The position numbers and the translations under genes are program-made. The notes under the pieces are model-generated. The model was not told the DNA's origin. It did no database searches and saw only the letters and a list, made by a program, of their open reading frames with translations. A stretch of DNA of 64,000 nucleotides. It comes from Branchiostoma belcheri (taxonomy: Eukaryota > Chordata > Leptocardii > Amphioxiformes > Branchiostomatidae). Numbering within the stretch: position 1 is the stretch's first letter; each line of letters opens with the position of its first letter. Positions 54,648-64,000 of the stretch are shown one piece after another. The stretch lies in contig NW_017804120.1 of the NCBI RefSeq assembly GCF_001625305.1, forward strand, positions 355,553 through 419,552, written 5' to 3'.

Positions 54648-55608
54648 TTACGTTCGACTTTCACCTTAGTAAAATGACGCCACGTGCCTGCAATTCTCGT
54701 GTGTAATACACCTAATAAGGACCGTTTTTTTATTGATAGTCCAATTCATATTCAGAAAAGAAAACTGTGGAGTGGGGGGTTCTTGAGTTGAAATGAGTTC
54801 GTTTGATGAAAAACCTATCTCGTTATTCAGCCGTAATTTGATATCTATCTACGCGCTGGCTGCAAATATAGCATCACAAAAAATTGGATTATAACTCACT
54901 TTTTGTACCATATATAGGAAACACATGTACATGTAACTCACCATAAGAGCGACCGCCAGGACAACACGGCCAGCAAGTGGTAGGCAAAAAGCTGGTGACA
55001 ATCGGGTGATTTGCATACTGATAATTTGCATATGTCTACAAATAATTTGCATGTAAACAATACAGCGGTTCCTCGTTTAATCAGTGAAGATTTCGTGTTT
55101 TCCGCGTTTTTGGTAACGCCTCAGAGGCGGTGGCATCTTTCCTTCTGACCTACTGTACTCACCAAACTACTGATTTTTGAAGCTCTACAGTTAAATTTGA
55201 CAACACCTGTGTCCCTCTCTATCAATCCATATCTATATTTAACTGTTCTTTGCTGTAAATTAGCAGTAGATCAACTCTAAACAAGGACATTGTCTGTATA
55301 ATGTCCTTGCTCTAAATTACAACTGCTAGACAAAATCAGTGTAATACTATTTCTCTTTATATCATACCCGGGCCGCGATAACGTTCGATAACGGGTTCCG
55401 GACCGGGCCGTACTTAACGGTACGGCCCTGGCTTCCATAGAACGATTCGAACGCGTTTTGCCCTACTGCGTGCGCCGCTTTCGAAAACTCGAATGCAAAA
55501 TCCGGATGTTGGAATTGATGTTGTTGCATTTTAGGGTTTAGTGGCACCAACTTTTGGCTCATTATGCATTGAAAGGCGCGTTTTCTTGGGTGGGTATGAC
55601 ATAAATAA
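54648..55608. other. Region downstream of the PLAC8-like gene; three octamers
   Basis: No gene is supported. ATTTGCAT (the octamer on the other strand) occurs at 55009, 55024 and 55044. A CG-rich patch with CCGTACTTAACGGTACGG (55408-55425) is palindromic. Confidence 0.4.
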
Positions 55609-55689
55609 AATACAACACGGTGTATTCCGCATCACCCTCTGTCCCGGCCCTCCCGCGGTCGGGCGATACGGAATACCCCGTGTTGTATT
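55609..55689. repeat. 81-base hairpin just past the PLAC8-like stop codon
   Basis: AATACAACACGGTGTATTCC with its near-exact complement surrounds a GC-rich loop (CCCGCGGTCGGG). It starts 70 bases after the stop at 55760, so it probably lies in the 3' UTR of the minus-strand transcript. It may be a small foldback element that became an RNA structure. Confidence 0.75.
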
Positions 55690-55759
55690 CTATATGTACA
55701 GTTCAATCCAATCTTTTGTCCCTTGCTAAGTCTAAAGGTATCTTAGTACATCTCCTTTT

Positions 55760-55879
55760 CTACTGCCGAAATATGATGGTAGAAGGCTGCTGGTTGACGT
55801 AGTCGATCTCGCGAGACAGCTGCGCGAGAACACAGCAGGAGCAAAACGCAGAGGTGCAGACATCATTGCACAGATCGCC
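55760..55879 (-). CDS. PLAC8-like gene, coding exon 4
   Basis: Acceptor CCCTGCAG. It encodes GDLCNDVCTSAFCSCCVLAQ then LSREIDYVNQQP and a short end before TAG. It is nearly identical in its core to the exon at 63795-63682. Confidence 0.93.
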   Translation of the reverse strand, partial: GDLCNDVCTSAFCSCCVLAQLSREIDYVNQQPSTIIFRQ

Positions 55880-58587
55880 CTGCAGGGAAAAATGCAAACC
55901 GCGACGTTTTAACGTCAAAAGACCACAACCACACCTACAATTACACCGAACATATTATGAACATAGGCAGTATGCAGTCTAAACATTAGTCAGGTGTAAA
56001 CCGTTTTGTGTCAACAATGTAGGATTGAGTCAAAATAGTACTCTCCAAGCAGATGTTTGGGTTTTGGGGGTATTTTTAGCGTGTTTTTAGGCTTTTTATC
56101 GGGGTTTCTCTTTTGCACTGAATTGGGCTTGGTTAGAAAAAATTCAGTGCCGAAGAAAAAACCCGATAAAAAAAAAACCTAAAAACACGCTAAAAATGAC
56201 CCCAAACCCAAACCTCTGCTTGGAGAGTATCAAAATATGTATTTTGGTATTCGAACACACGAGGGCTCAATCCCTAAGTAATAAACACAGGCTTCTTCAG
56301 ACAAGTTTCGTAGATCAAAGGTGTAGCCTACAAGGTTTTGCAATGAAAACTCTGAACGAGTTGGGTCTTCAGTTATCTATAACTGTTATATGCAGTCTCT
56401 CATTATACGTCTATATGTAGCTATGACTGTCAGTAAAAATGAGCTCATGATCTAAATATTTATTGACAATGAAGTACAATTTAAATTACAACTCAACTAA
56501 TAAAAGCTCCGATTTGAGAAACTTGCGGCATGCGCCATCTTTTTTTTAGTTCTGGGGAGTAATCACGTGATCTCTGGAGGAGGTCACGTGACTGTTCACC
56601 TGACATCCTCGTGACAGGTCAGTTGGATCACGTGAAAGAGGCATGATGGGTGGCTTGGCAGAGGGTGTTCATGGGGGATGAATGTCTATTTCAGCGCGAC
56701 CAGGTGTTTTGATAAAATAGTTTCACATGATAAAGACACCAAACTCACATATATGCCATGTTCACCCCGGAAGTTGGACCTCATGGCAGGTAGAGCAAAG
56801 CAGGGCAGCCAGCCGACACAGCAATTCTCGTTCATACGTGTCAGGGTGTGGCAAAGGTAGAACGGACCGCAACAAAACGCACAACAACCTGCACATTTAA
56901 AGAACAGGCATAATTGTACTATGTAACGCAAACGGTTGGTATTAGCGTATTAAGAGGCCATATTTGTTTCAATGTAAATTGTTTAGTTTGACAAAGGTTT
57001 TGCATCACTTTATACAAACGGTATTGTACACATGTAATTATAAATAACATAAAATGATTTCAAACTTTTGTCTCAACATTTGAGACACTGCGCAGTTTAG
57101 AGAGCGATCCGTGATTAAAATAATATCGTGATTTTAAATGCACGAAGCAGAAATTGCGTTTGATATTTTCAAATGAAGGAATAGTTTGTACTAAGGACAG
57201 CTTAACCGTTCTTATTTTCAATCCTAAAACGTTTAAACACCCTTGCTATAAAGAACAGCCCTGTACCATCTCTGTTGATACTGCTTAACACAAACAAATA
57301 ATACGTGGTAAATCAACCACACTCAGATGTTAAGTTGTTGTAATACAATGTATTTTATTCTAATCAATATTTTAATACTTGGGAATATCTTATGCTATTC
57401 GTCATATTGAGTTGTGCACTATGTAAATGAAACGTACTTTCATATATGTAAGTGAAACTTACTTCATCCTGATAGCTGCGATGTTTCACATAATAAACCA
57501 TTCATTCATTCATTCATTCATTCATTCATCCATCCATCCATCCATTCATTCATCCATCCATCCATCCATCCATTCATCCATTCATCCATTCATTCATCCA
57601 TTCATCCATTCATTCATTCATTCATTCATTCATTCATTCATTCATTCATTCATTCATTCATTCATTCATTCATCCATTCATTCAAGAAGAGGAACATACA
57701 GATATGAATGTAAAAGGATGTGATGAGTGTTGATGACTACTTACAGCTAACTGGGTCCATGCAGCATCCACACATGTTACTGTTCCAGTCTCGCTTGAAT
57801 GGTCCCACAGCGGTCGTTGTAGTCACGGCGCTAGGCTGCTGAGTGACAACCTGAACAACATGACCAAATATGGAACGTTAGCACTCACGTGACTATGACG
57901 TAAGCATTGCCCACCATGTTTGGTGGTTAAACCTGAAAGTTGCCAGGTAGATTTGAACTGTTGTTGGTATAACAGTCGTGATTGTAGCATCATACTGAAG
58001 CGAAATTACATTATAGGTCTGACTTTCTAGGATCTCGCAACCAAAATGCCGGCCCAGTGGGCAGGGTACGCGACTCGGAACCAAGAGATCCCGGGTTCGA
58101 GTCCTGACATGCCACCGATCTTGTGTCCTTGGGAAAGACACTTAACACGACTTTCCTCAGTTAACTCGAGTGAAAAAGAGTATTTTCCTGTCATGTATTT
58201 GTCCCCTGTGTTGGTGGCGGCATAGAATATGTTGAAAAGAGTGTGTCGTCTTCATGTCCAGTCATGAAATGTTGGAATAAAAAAAAATGTCATACTAAAA
58301 AATACATAGCAGTGACTGTTCCTAAAACCGTCTGACTTTGAGTGTCTACCATGTTAAACTTCTTTCTTTTTTCGTTTTTTTTTTCTTTTTAGATTCAAAG
58401 TGACAAGTATTCATGGATATTTTACCACTTGTTGTTGCGTAGCCACAGGTGCATGTGCCATGGGCATGGGTGACGTCACAGGGCCAGGTGCCATGGGCAT
58501 GGCCACGCCCTGCTGCATCGATGCGTCATAGGTGGGCGGAGCCATTTGGATCGGCACGTCCTTTTGATCAGCGGCCCCAGACGCCAT
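55760..58587 (-). CDS. PLAC8/cornifelin-like cysteine-rich protein (4 coding exons)
   Basis: The exons are 58587-58426, 57850-57745, 56888-56749 and 55879-55760: 528 nt, 175 residues, all GT-AG with matching phases. The N-terminus is low-complexity with a duplicated motif (MPMAPGPV and MPMAHAPV) and Gln runs. The Cys-rich core then follows family order: W-MCGCCMDPVSCCCAFCCGPF (about 80-97), CHTLTRMNENCCVGW, ALPAMRSNFRGEHGI, GDLCNDVC (137) and FCSCCVLAQLSREIDY. PLAC8-family proteins are small, cysteine-rich and often membrane-associated. Members affect cell size, barrier formation, divalent metal handling or differentiation, so the precise role here cannot be read. The start follows an acceptor (ATTTTCAG) nine bases upstream, so a noncoding 5' exon exists. 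A paralogue exon lies upstream at 63795. Confidence 0.92.
56039..56229. mobile_element. Foldback element with 9-bp target duplication (MULE-like), copy 2
   Basis: The same TACTCTCCAAGCAGA ends as 53120-53590, here an almost pure hairpin with arms of about 80 bp. The flanks TCAAAATAG and TCAAAATAT (56030-56038, 56230-56238) differ at one base. It sits in intron 3 of the PLAC8-like gene. Confidence 0.85.
56230..56748. other. PLAC8-like intron 3, rest; no feature recognised
   Basis: Several TCACGTGA-type E-box palindromes occur at 56572, 56584 and 56627 (ATCACGTGA, GTCACGTGAC). Nothing else is evident. Confidence 0.4.
56749..56888 (-). CDS. PLAC8-like gene, coding exon 3 (Cys-rich core)
   Basis: Acceptor ATGTGCAG. 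It encodes CCAFCCGPFYLCHTLTRMNE and CCVGWLPCFALPAMRSNFRG, ending GIY in phase 0 at donor TAT|GTGAGT. A 191 bp foldback element (56039-56229) lies in the next intron. Confidence 0.92.
57498..57685. repeat. (CATT)n/(CATC)n microsatellite
   Basis: About 46 tetranucleotide units with interspersed CATC variants, in intron 2 of the PLAC8-like gene, ending 60 bases from exon 2. The His-Ser-Phe-Ile frame over it is an artefact. Confidence 0.95.
57745..57850 (-). CDS. PLAC8-like gene, coding exon 2
   Basis: Acceptor TTGTTCAG. It encodes VVTQQPSAVTTTTAVGPFKR, then DWNSNMCGCCMDPVS, the first Cys block. Donor T|GTAAGT in phase 1. Confidence 0.92.
58048..58290 (+). mobile_element. tRNA-derived SINE, copy 4
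   Basis: Plus strand: CAGTGGGCAGGGTACGCGAC, B box CCCGGGTTCGAGTCCTGACA, the body CCACCGATCTTGTG and the tail AATGTTGGAATAAAAAAA. It lies in intron 1 of the PLAC8-like gene. Confidence 0.85.
58426..58587 (-). CDS. PLAC8-like gene, coding exon 1 (low-complexity N-terminus)
   Basis: The start ATG is at 58587 in TTTCAAAATGG. It encodes MASGAADQKDVPIQMAPPTY and a Met/Pro/Ala-rich stretch with Gln at the end, in phase 0. Donor GTG|GTAAAA. Confidence 0.85.
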
Positions 58588-59043
58588 TTTGAAATCCCTG
58601 AAAATATTGAATTTTGTATGTATTAGACTTCCTTTAACTATTCAGTAGTATGGTTGTAGCCTCACCAGTCTTCATAGGCGACTGAAAAGAGTAGAAATTG
58701 GCCAAAGGCTAAATTGCACAGTTAGGTTGATGTTAAAAATGTGATATTCAGCAAACTCTGTATGAATTAGTAGAATGTTAGATGAAACAGCCACGCTTAG
58801 AGTACAACCGTTAGAGATCTTCTCTGGTCTACTGAATTCTTTGTCAAACCATACGTCCTATATTTGCTGACCTGTATCGTTTAATGAATGCTTATGCCTC
58901 AAATGATAACGTTATATGAATTTATGCTCCTTTGAGTCGATCAGAGTATACGTGACACTACAGAAAAATGTATTAACAATCTGCAACCCTATCTTTACAA
59001 TCATTAACCTTTTGTGGTATATCCGGTTGAGAATGCTAGTTGT

Positions 59044-59258
59044 CTAGTCTCCAGCAGACTTCTTTTGCGGGGAGAATAAATCGTAGAAATCGGCCTAAAA
59101 AGGGTATTAATTGGCCAGAGAAGGTAGCCGGCCAGAAAAGCTCCTCGGTGGGGAAATGGAGCTTCTCTGACCGGCTATCTTCTCTGGCCAATTAATACCC
59201 TTTTTAGGCCGATTTCTACGATTCATTCTCCCCGCAAAAGAAGTCTGCTGGAGACTAG
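59044..59258. mobile_element. Foldback element, CTAGTCTCCA-CAGACT family
   Basis: Near-perfect arms of about 100 bp (CTAGTCTCCAGCAGACTTCT and complement) with a short GC-rich loop. It is the un-nested relative of 16489-16860. Confidence 0.9.
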
Positions 59259-59383
59259 TTGACTAGTTGTCTACCTTATCCGAGGAAATATATTTACAAG
59301 AAACGACAAACAACTTGATCACAACATTACCCAAAGACGGACACAGTGGGTGTAGAATAATACAGAAATACGGAGTCTCTTAC

Positions 59384-59520
59384 CTGGGAAATCGCAGAGG
59401 GATATTTTGACGTTGTCGCTGACGGACCTATAATTAATTGCTTGACTTTGTACTTTGGACCTTGCGTCATCGTCAGTTGACTTGTTGGGAAAACAAAACT
59501 ATCTAAATACTGCCTACGTG
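59384..59520 (-). other. Probable noncoding first exon of the PLAC8-like gene
   Basis: A strong donor, ATTTCCCAG|GTAAGAG, ends at 59384 on the minus strand. The acceptor at 58597 before the start codon needs such an upstream exon. The 5' limit (about 59520) is a guess; a MITE begins at 59541. Confidence 0.5.
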
Positions 59521-59540
59521 GTGTTACGCTATACTCCACC

Positions 59541-59904
59541 TAAGGCCACACCAATTTAATTTCTTGGTTAACGTATTTTTATAGAAAAATAATGGAGCGG
59601 GCGGGCGAAAAAAATAAAAATAAAAACAGGCCTAGGCATCCTATTATGGCCCTAAAAGGTACGATGGAAGCCATAAAGTCAACACACGAGACTGGTTCAA
59701 AATTTAAACAATGAATTTTGAACTTTAATATACCATTGCATTGAAAGATGGAATAACTGTAACAACTAGGAAGAAAAGGACTGTTTTTAGCTGTTCAGGG
59801 CAAAATGTGAGCATTTTGCAGTTGATTCTAATTTTTTTTTGCAAATCAGAAAAAAATGAAGCGGGCAAATCCGTTAACCAAGAAATTAAATTGGTGTGGC
59901 CTTA
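59541..59904. mobile_element. MITE, TAAGGCCACACCAATTTAAT ends
   Basis: Perfect inverted ends of more than 30 bp (through TTCTTGGTTAACG) and a GCGGGC motif near each end. It may lie in the promoter of the PLAC8-like gene. Confidence 0.88.
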
Positions 59905-59924
59905 TGTCTTCTGTAGCATGGTTG

Positions 59925-60114
59925 TAGCCTCTTTTAGGCTTCAGACAACTTAAAGGTTAGAAATTAGGGCGAAACATGCCAGGGGATTTAGGTAGCTAGA
60001 GTTTTTCGCTTTGAAACTGTACTTCTTTAGAAGACTAACTCCCCGGGCATGTTATCTGTCTACTGGGATAATGTCTACTGCTTTCTAGCCGCCTCTGAAG
60101 CCTGGTAGAGGCTA
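59925..60114. mobile_element. Foldback, TAGCCTC family, degraded
   Basis: TAGCCTCTTTTAGGCTTCAG and GAAGCCTGGTAGAGGCTA are inverted ends. The arms have diverged more than in the copies at 16574 and 44421. Confidence 0.7.
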
Positions 60115-60175
60115 TTTAAAGACTGTTAATGTGGACAAACTTCAGTTCGTACTCTCATGTTTTATTCATCTTTTT

Positions 60176-60477
60176 CAGGAGCACACAAGACCATCACGAA
60201 ACTCCGGATTAGCTCTCACAAACTCCACATAGAAAAAGGCAGACACAACCACATTCCCTTGCAGCAAAGAATTTGCCGATATTGTGATTTAGATAAGATA
60301 GAAGACGAGTGTCATTTTGTTGTAGATTGCTCTTTATACAATAGCGAGCGAAATATTCTTTTTAACTGTATTCGAAATAAGTTTCCTAGTTTTAAATATT
60401 TGAATAGTTTAGACAAATTTATATATCTTATGAAATTAGACAAGCCGAATTTTGTAAGTTCTATATGTTCATTCATT
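60176..60477 (+). mobile_element. LINE 3' fragment, left part (split by an insertion)
   Basis: It encodes ITKLRISSHKLHIEKGRHNH, CRYCDLDKIEDECHFVVDC and LDKFIYLMKLDKP, closely matching 35800-36100 of the LINE at 33345-36215. It breaks at TGTTCATTCATT and resumes at 62334. Confidence 0.9.
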
Positions 60478-60954
60478 ATGGGTTCACCACACCACGAAGT
60501 GGTGGTGAACCCATATTGCTTTTTCTGATGTTTCTTCTCCTTCTCCTCCTCCTCCTCCTCCTGCCATATCTTTAAATGGATTCAGCTTCTTCATTTTAGG
60601 GCCTTAGGTCCTGAAATTTGGTATGGAGGTACAGTGGGCAAATACCCCTAGGCGTTTTTTAAATTTTTGTGATACAAGCTTTTACAATCGTTTTATTTGC
60701 TTTTTTAGCGGTCCCCATAGGAAAGTACTGTGGGGACGTACGCGCGTGACGTAATAAGAAAGGAATTCGGCGGTATGCCCATATATGGTCATGCAAGCAT
60801 GAACCAGACCAATCTATTCTTCTTGCTGATTGGCTGTTGGATTTGATTCGATTAACTCAATTAACACCTGTTCAAAGCCATTCCATTTTGACAGTATGAA
60901 CTCAAGTGTTTTGGTAGGTACAGCACAGGCCACGAAATACGCATCGATTTTCGA

Positions 60955-61110
60955 GGGACGTTCTGCGGGAGAGTGCCGGACGCTGTGCGGGACTTCCCTC
61001 GGGAGAGTGCGGGACGTCCTCCGGGAGAGTGCGATACGTTCTGCGGGAGAGTGCGGTACGTCCAGCGGGAGAGTGCGGTACGTTCTGCGGGAGCCAGACA
61101 TTTTGCTCCT
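60955..61110. repeat. Short tandem array, about 20-21 bp unit
   Basis: CGGGAGAGTGCGGTACGTTC and variants recur about seven times. The repeated Ser-Pro-Ala-Glu-Arg reading on the minus strand follows from the array. Confidence 0.8.
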
Positions 61111-61261
61111 CTCTGTTGGAACAACGCAAGTTGGAGGTCAATGACCTGCGCCCGGCGTGTAAACAAAAAAGTTACGCGGTACGTAATGTGTATCGTCGGC
61201 GCGCGCGCCACGGTATCAACAATTTTCCGCAATCTTTACCAACTAGTATTATCTAGGTTCT

Positions 61262-61372
61262 GTTATAGCCTGGTATCCAGTCTGATTCGTGGTCGGGGCC
61301 GCAAGAGCTCTGGCCCGCCCGCCTCACATAAGCGTCCCGGTGTGTATTTCACGAGAGATTAATTAGCCCTCC
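61262..61372. mobile_element. Half copy of the TAGCCTGG foldback family
   Basis: TATAGCCTGGTATCCAGTCT, GGGGCCGCAAGAGCTCTGGC and a following GTCCCGGTGTGTATTTCACG match the left arm of 24176-24421. The right arm is missing. Confidence 0.6.
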
Positions 61373-61382
61373 ACGAACATGT

Positions 61383-61446
61383 TAGCTCGGTTGGAAACGC
61401 GCAAGGCGGCAATCCCAGACATTGCAAGTTCGAACCCCAGTGCATC
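61383..61446 (+). mobile_element. tRNA-like SINE head, remnant
   Basis: TTAGCTCGGTTGGAAACGCG (A-box-like) and GCAAGTTCGAACCCCAGTGC (B-box-like) occur in tRNA spacing, followed by an (AACAATTTT)n-like tail to 61560. No acceptor stem closes, so I do not call a tRNA gene. Confidence 0.45.
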
Positions 61447-62333
61447 GGACATTAATATTTTTAGCAATTTAACATTTTTAACAATTTTATCATTTTTAAC
61501 AATTTTATCAGTTTTAACAATTTTAACAATTCTGCATTTTAACAATTTCAACATTTTTTTTATTTTCCTTGTTTTGCTTTTAACATTCAAAAACTGATTG
61601 TTCTTACTCAAGAATGTCAATAACTTAGAATGTTAGTCTTTTGTATTTTTCCAACATACAAACTAAAATCACTTTGATGTTGTCACAAAAGTATTGAGCT
61701 GACAAGAGAGAATGAGTACGGTACTCTGCCAGTGTTAGGAATCTACAGAGGTATTACCAGTCACTAGTAGCAAGAGATAGACCACATTGAATGATGACGG
61801 TGAGGACGAATCATATGAAGTACTATCATAGCTAGTACAGAAATTCTACTGCTTTACTTTACTTTACTTTCTTTCACTCTGTACATGCAATTAGCTCACT
61901 GGCATGATTTTAAAAATAAAGGTTATGATAATCATATTATATGTATAGCTTATTCAATGTATGGCTTCATAGTTTATGTGATTGTTAATAACACCTGCAC
62001 AGAGCATTTTCATGCTGACAGTATGTCTTTATTCAAGTGTTTTGGTAGGTATTTCAAGCTTTTCTGCTCCAGCATTGGAATGCGGGGCATGAACGTTTTT
62101 TTTTTTGAAAATCAACAGTTTGCATTATGCAATTAAAAATCCTAACCAATAAAGTAGGGAATAGCTATCCAACTGTTGTTTTAGTTGTATGTTACTTCAT
62201 ATTATAGTTATATCAATGTAAATCATTGTTTTCCCTTGTGTTTCTCATTCCTTCCCTGCCATGTCGTAAAATGTGGTGAACCCATCGCTGTATTTGCTCC
62301 AAAGCAAATATTGGCCTTTCTAGTTTACAATTG

Positions 62334-62455
62334 TTTTAAGAAGCGAGAAGAAGTCGATCCTGTAAACAATAGTATTATTTAGTTTGTCTTCATGACCTGT
62401 ACTTAGCTCGAAAGAGCATAAATGTGCAATAAAGGTCTTTCATTCAATTAAATCA
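62334..62455 (+). mobile_element. LINE 3' fragment, right part
   Basis: CTACAATTG-like TTTACAATTGTTTTAAGAAG, then CGATCCTGTAAACAATAGTA, stop and TGCAATAAAGGTCTTTCATT are the last 120 bp of the LINE that was interrupted at 60477. Confidence 0.9.
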
Positions 62456-63070
62456 AACGAACGGTTAAAAACAACCTTCTTGTCAGCAATTAGTTTCCCA
62501 CGGAGGTCAATAACCACCGTCATAGAAGAACTTTATAGCACGACAATTGTACAGGGTACATTGTATGGCAAATAGGTAAAAATAAGTAGCATAGTAAAAT
62601 AGATAGGTATAGAATAAAAACTTAACAACTTATATATAGAAAAGAAATAATCAAAAGTTAGCTTAGGCTTTACAATCAGGCGGAGTTATTTATGGGTACA
62701 TGTGACAGCAAATCAGTATTCTTTCTAATAACAAGACAGTCTTTTATGTATTTACCTATTTTTGCATTGTGTGGGCTGTTGCATTTAAATATATAATCAA
62801 ATCTAGCTATCTGTAGCAACAAGTCTATTGAAATCTGTCGTATTTGAAGTGAAAAATTTGAATAGCTTATTACGTAGGACATCATATCTAGAGCATTCCA
62901 TGATAAAATGAAATTTATCTTCGATTTTCTGTGGGCAAAATCTTTGGTCAGGGGCTACATTGTAATATCTTCCTGTTTCTATATTCAATTTGTGACTGCT
63001 GATTCTTAGCTGTGTTATAGCTTTACGGATTTCAAAATTCTCTATATCATAAAGGATAATTGAGATATGT
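62456..63070 (-). mobile_element. LINE 3' fragment of a related family
   Basis: The minus strand reads ITQLRISSHKLNIETGRYYN and FCPQKIEDKFHFIMECSRY near 63010-62890, parallel to the ITKLRISSHKLHIEKGRHNH and CRYC..IEDECHFVVDC region of the main LINE. It is in opposite orientation to the fragment just before it. Confidence 0.8.
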
Positions 63071-63372
63071 TTGTGAAGCTAGGTAGGTAGGCATCGCAAA
63101 AACACTTGTGAATCTCTCATACGTCATGGGTACTACTCTAGGACAAATGTCAGGAAAATAGGGCGATGTAACATCATCATGTAGCTCAGCATTCTATTCA
63201 CCAGATTGGACAGGTACAGGAGATGTGAAAAGACCAACAAAGGATGAAGCGGCTACAGAAATGGCCAGTGGCCATAATCATACGGAGCGTAGCTACTTTT
63301 GTAATTTGATGTGCACCAGAGAGGGCAGTACTCTGTAGTATAACGTCTGCTACATTTGTTTGCCTACTGGCT

Positions 63373-63590
63373 TTAGTTTTGTTATGTTCTTCATCTTCCG
63401 TTCCAAACACTGACCTCTGACCTGGTCAATGACCTGAACCAGACTGTCTCTCACCATGGTAACTGGTGTTGGGTTACATCATGTTGCAATTTTATAGTAG
63501 GAGGGATTTAGACTCCTGTCACCATATATGCGAATGTGATTGAGTAAGAATTAACAGAGCAAACCATATGCGAAGGTAAACAGTATGAAT
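63373..63590 (+). mobile_element. Helentron/HINE-like copy C, 3' truncated
   Basis: The body matches 22976-23247 (TCTGACCTGGTCAATGACCTG, AGTAAGAATTAACAGAGCA, TATGCGAAGGTAAACA). The 3' stem-loop and CTAG are absent. Confidence 0.65.
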
Positions 63591-63681
63591 TCGGTTAATC
63601 TGCAACTGTTAGCTTATTGCATTAACCGAGCTACTGCAGTTCAACAATGGAATTAGACGCTGTAATTGGTGGTCACCCCCT

Positions 63682-63795
63682 CTACTGACGATCCATGGCG
63701 GGCTGCCCGTTGACGTAATCGATCTCGCGAGACAGCTGCGCGAGAACACACCAGGGGCACCAACAAGACATGCAGACGTCTTTGCACATATCGCC
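63682..63795 (-). CDS. Last exon of a second PLAC8-like gene (partial)
   Basis: Acceptor GCTGTACAG, then GDMCKDVCMSCWCPWCVLAQ and LSREIDYVNGQPAMDRQ with stop TAG at 63684. It matches exon 4 of the gene at 55760-58587 in phase, length and core residues. The stretch SREIDYVN is encoded by almost the same bases. The rest of the gene is beyond the window. The two lie head to tail on the same strand, so they are tandem duplicates. Confidence 0.92.
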   Translation of the reverse strand, partial: GDMCKDVCMSCWCPWCVLAQLSREIDYVNGQPAMDRQ

Positions 63796-64000
63796 CTGTA
63801 CAGCAAATATGAAAGAATAGTGTCCAATTTTTTTTTTATTTACTTCATCGGTCACCACAAAACATAGTATTACGTACAAGGCTCATGGGAGCCACCTAAA
63901 ATGTTTTGGGTAATGGAGGATGGAGGAAGAAAGGGTGACTTGCTTCGGTGGAAGTGGCAAGACGTGTCTTTGTTGAGAATTTTCAAAGTGGGGGCACTAG

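Larger units (their letters stand above)
60478..62333 (+). mobile_element. Helentron/HINE-like element, ATGGGTTCACCAC family (1856 bp), inside a LINE
   Basis: The 5' hairpin ATGGGTTCACCAC...GTGGTGAACCCAT (60478-60514) is followed by a TCCTCCTCCTCC tract. The same arm recurs inverted at 62273-62285, then come the stem-loop ATTTGCTCCAAAGCAAAT, CCTTTCTAG and T. The LINE sequence on the two sides is continuous with the intact LINE, so both ends are exact. Secondary material inside includes a 21-bp array (60955-61110), a half foldback and a tRNA-like piece. Confidence 0.88.

Noticed and set aside
57427..57723. Frame rich in His-Ser-Phe-Ile
   Set aside because: It translates a CATT microsatellite.
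61383..61446. tRNA gene
   Set aside because: Box-like motifs only; no complete cloverleaf, and it lies inside a mobile element followed by an AT-rich tail.

Overview
The window reads as animal nuclear DNA, most likely a cephalochordate (amphioxus, Branchiostoma-type). Coding sequence is sparse and split by GT-AG introns. Intergenic and intronic DNA is packed with small foldback elements, tRNA-derived SINEs, LINE fragments and short tandem arrays, and there is one assembly gap (26252-26294). The species is inferred from this style and from domain-shuffled SRCR/WSC/CUB proteins; it was not confirmed by a search.

Three genes and one partial gene are well supported. (1) Minus strand, 27599 to 3749: an eight-exon gene whose splice phases all agree. 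It encodes a 502-residue type I membrane protein: signal peptide, SRCR, WSC, CUB, transmembrane helix, and a tail with three Tyr-Glu motifs and a proline run. WSC-CUB-TM is the Kremen order, with SRCR where Kremen has a kringle. (2) Plus strand, 46214-47692: an uninterrupted 492-residue rhodopsin-class receptor of aminergic type. Seven degenerate copies of its last coding segment follow it (47700-48900). (3) Minus strand, 58587 to 55760: a four-exon, 175-residue PLAC8/cornifelin-like protein with a probable noncoding first exon at 59384. (4) Minus strand, 63795-63682: the last exon of a second PLAC8-like gene that runs off the window. I see no pathway joining the three gene families; only the two PLAC8-like genes are obviously related.

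Layout. 1-3.7 kb: LINE remnants and one foldback element. 3.7-27.6 kb: the SRCR-WSC-CUB gene, whose 13.9 kb first intron holds most of its repeats and the gap. 27.6-33.3 kb: its likely promoter side, a tandem array and SINEs. 33.3-36.2 kb: a LINE carrying reverse transcriptase with one frame break. 36.9-38.5 kb: a minisatellite of about 140 bp units. 39-42 kb: LINE and SINE remnants and a dead mariner with TA target duplication. 43-45.4 kb: nested foldbacks, a hammerhead-like motif and an octamer dyad. 46.2-49.5 kb: the receptor, its tail array and a second array. 50-55.6 kb: foldback elements. 55.6-64 kb: the PLAC8-like pair, with a LINE split by a 1.86 kb insertion between them.

The most unusual structures are the Kremen-like receptor with a swapped N-terminal domain, the receptor-tail array, a set of elements with a 5' hairpin, sub-terminal inverted repeat, 3' stem-loop and CTAG end (Helentron/HINE architecture), a 2.2 kb interlocked inverted repeat, and octamer (ATGCAAAT) clusters and a dyad near genes.
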